From assembly GCA_016783345.1 (NCBI GenBank), contig JADHWT010000055.1, positions 1-5,785 on the forward strand: a stretch of 5,785 bases of DNA. The letters run 5' to 3'. Every line of letters begins with the position of its first letter. The stretch's first letter is position 1. Shown here one piece after another: positions 5,594 to 5,785 of the stretch. Source of the DNA: Candidatus Omnitrophota bacterium. Lineage in GTDB: Bacteria; NPL-UPA2; BS750m-G34. The translations under genes and the position numbers were made by a program. Below the pieces are notes generated by a model. That model was not told where the DNA came from. It ran no database searches and worked only from the letters and a program-made list of their open reading frames with translations.

Positions 5594-5785
5594 ACTCGAA
5601 CAAAGGCCTGTCTTTTGGAATAGAGAAGAAAAATCGGCGTCGTGGCCTTCGGCGGTCGTAAATGTCGGGGAAAAAGAGGTTTTAATTTTTGCCCTCGGAG
5701 AAAAAAAAGAAGAATTTTTTCTTGAAATGAAATCAAAGGGCTGAAGGAAAGAAAAAGACAGGTTTTTATCTTGCAAAACGAAGTT
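5594..5785. other. Non-coding tail, no gene supported
   Basis: This stretch, rich in A-runs and T-runs, holds no reading frame with a start, ribosome site and protein-like composition. The frames that cross it run through the tRNA. Visible structure is limited to a widely spaced inverted repeat, CCTGTCTTTT (5607-5616) with AAAAGACAGG (5753-5762), and a weak AT-only hairpin, AAGAA/TTCTT (5707-5711, 5719-5723), before which the tRNA transcript might end. I see no clear terminator, promoter or known RNA here. A downstream gene may begin beyond the window. Confidence 0.5.

Noticed and set aside
5398..5776. Reading frames on both strands across the tRNA and tail, including minus-strand products with RRIRTLGCREATT
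   Set aside because: These run through tRNA-Ser. Peptides of the kind RIRTLGCR...FNHSAIPP are well-known false translations of antisense tRNA-Ser, and no ribosome site supports them.

Overview
The window is bacterial and tightly packed, with about 90% of its length in genes. It shows Shine-Dalgarno sites, sigma70-like promoters, HflK/HflC and a bacterial class II tRNA-Ser. The long archaeal-like RtcB, moderate GC and GGGACTGTCCC palindromes placed after genes remind me of uncultured lineages such as Omnitrophota (OP3) or deltaproteobacteria-like groups. That placement is from memory and is only a weak guess.

Layout. Bases 1-45 end an unseen upstream unit with a terminator-like hairpin. A perfect extended -10 promoter (63-71) then points at an ATG at 79, only 7 nt beyond the -10, so the first mRNA may be leaderless. 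The first unit holds an unrecognised 171-aa protein (79-594), RtcB RNA ligase (start disputed, ends 2008) and seryl-tRNA synthetase (2010-3281). These genes overlap or lie 1 nt apart, which suggests one transcript and coupled translation. A palindromic repeat of about 80 nt begins inside the serS stop codon (3281-3360). A new promoter (TTGACA, 17 bp, TAAAGT; 3398-3426) then leads into hflK (3451-4452) and hflC (4452-5408). A second copy of the repeat (5407-5488) begins inside the hflC stop codon and is followed by tRNA-Ser(UGA) (5504-5593). The last 192 bases have no convincing gene.

How the genes work together. The first unit concerns RNA: RtcB joins 2',3'-cyclic-phosphate (or 3'-phosphate) and 5'-OH RNA ends, and SerS charges tRNA-Ser, one species of which is encoded about 2.2 kb downstream. 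The unknown first gene sits where an RtcB partner such as archease might be expected, but it does not look like archease. The second unit encodes the two SPFH-domain membrane proteins that in other bacteria form a cage around the FtsH protease; ftsH is not in this window.

The most unusual signal is the pair of repeats. Each has a GGGACT half site, two GGGACTGTCCC palindromes and a small central hairpin whose stem bases have changed in a compensatory way between copies. They look like REP-type (RAYT-mobilised) elements that may also act as terminators. The other noteworthy item is the unknown protein coupled to RtcB.
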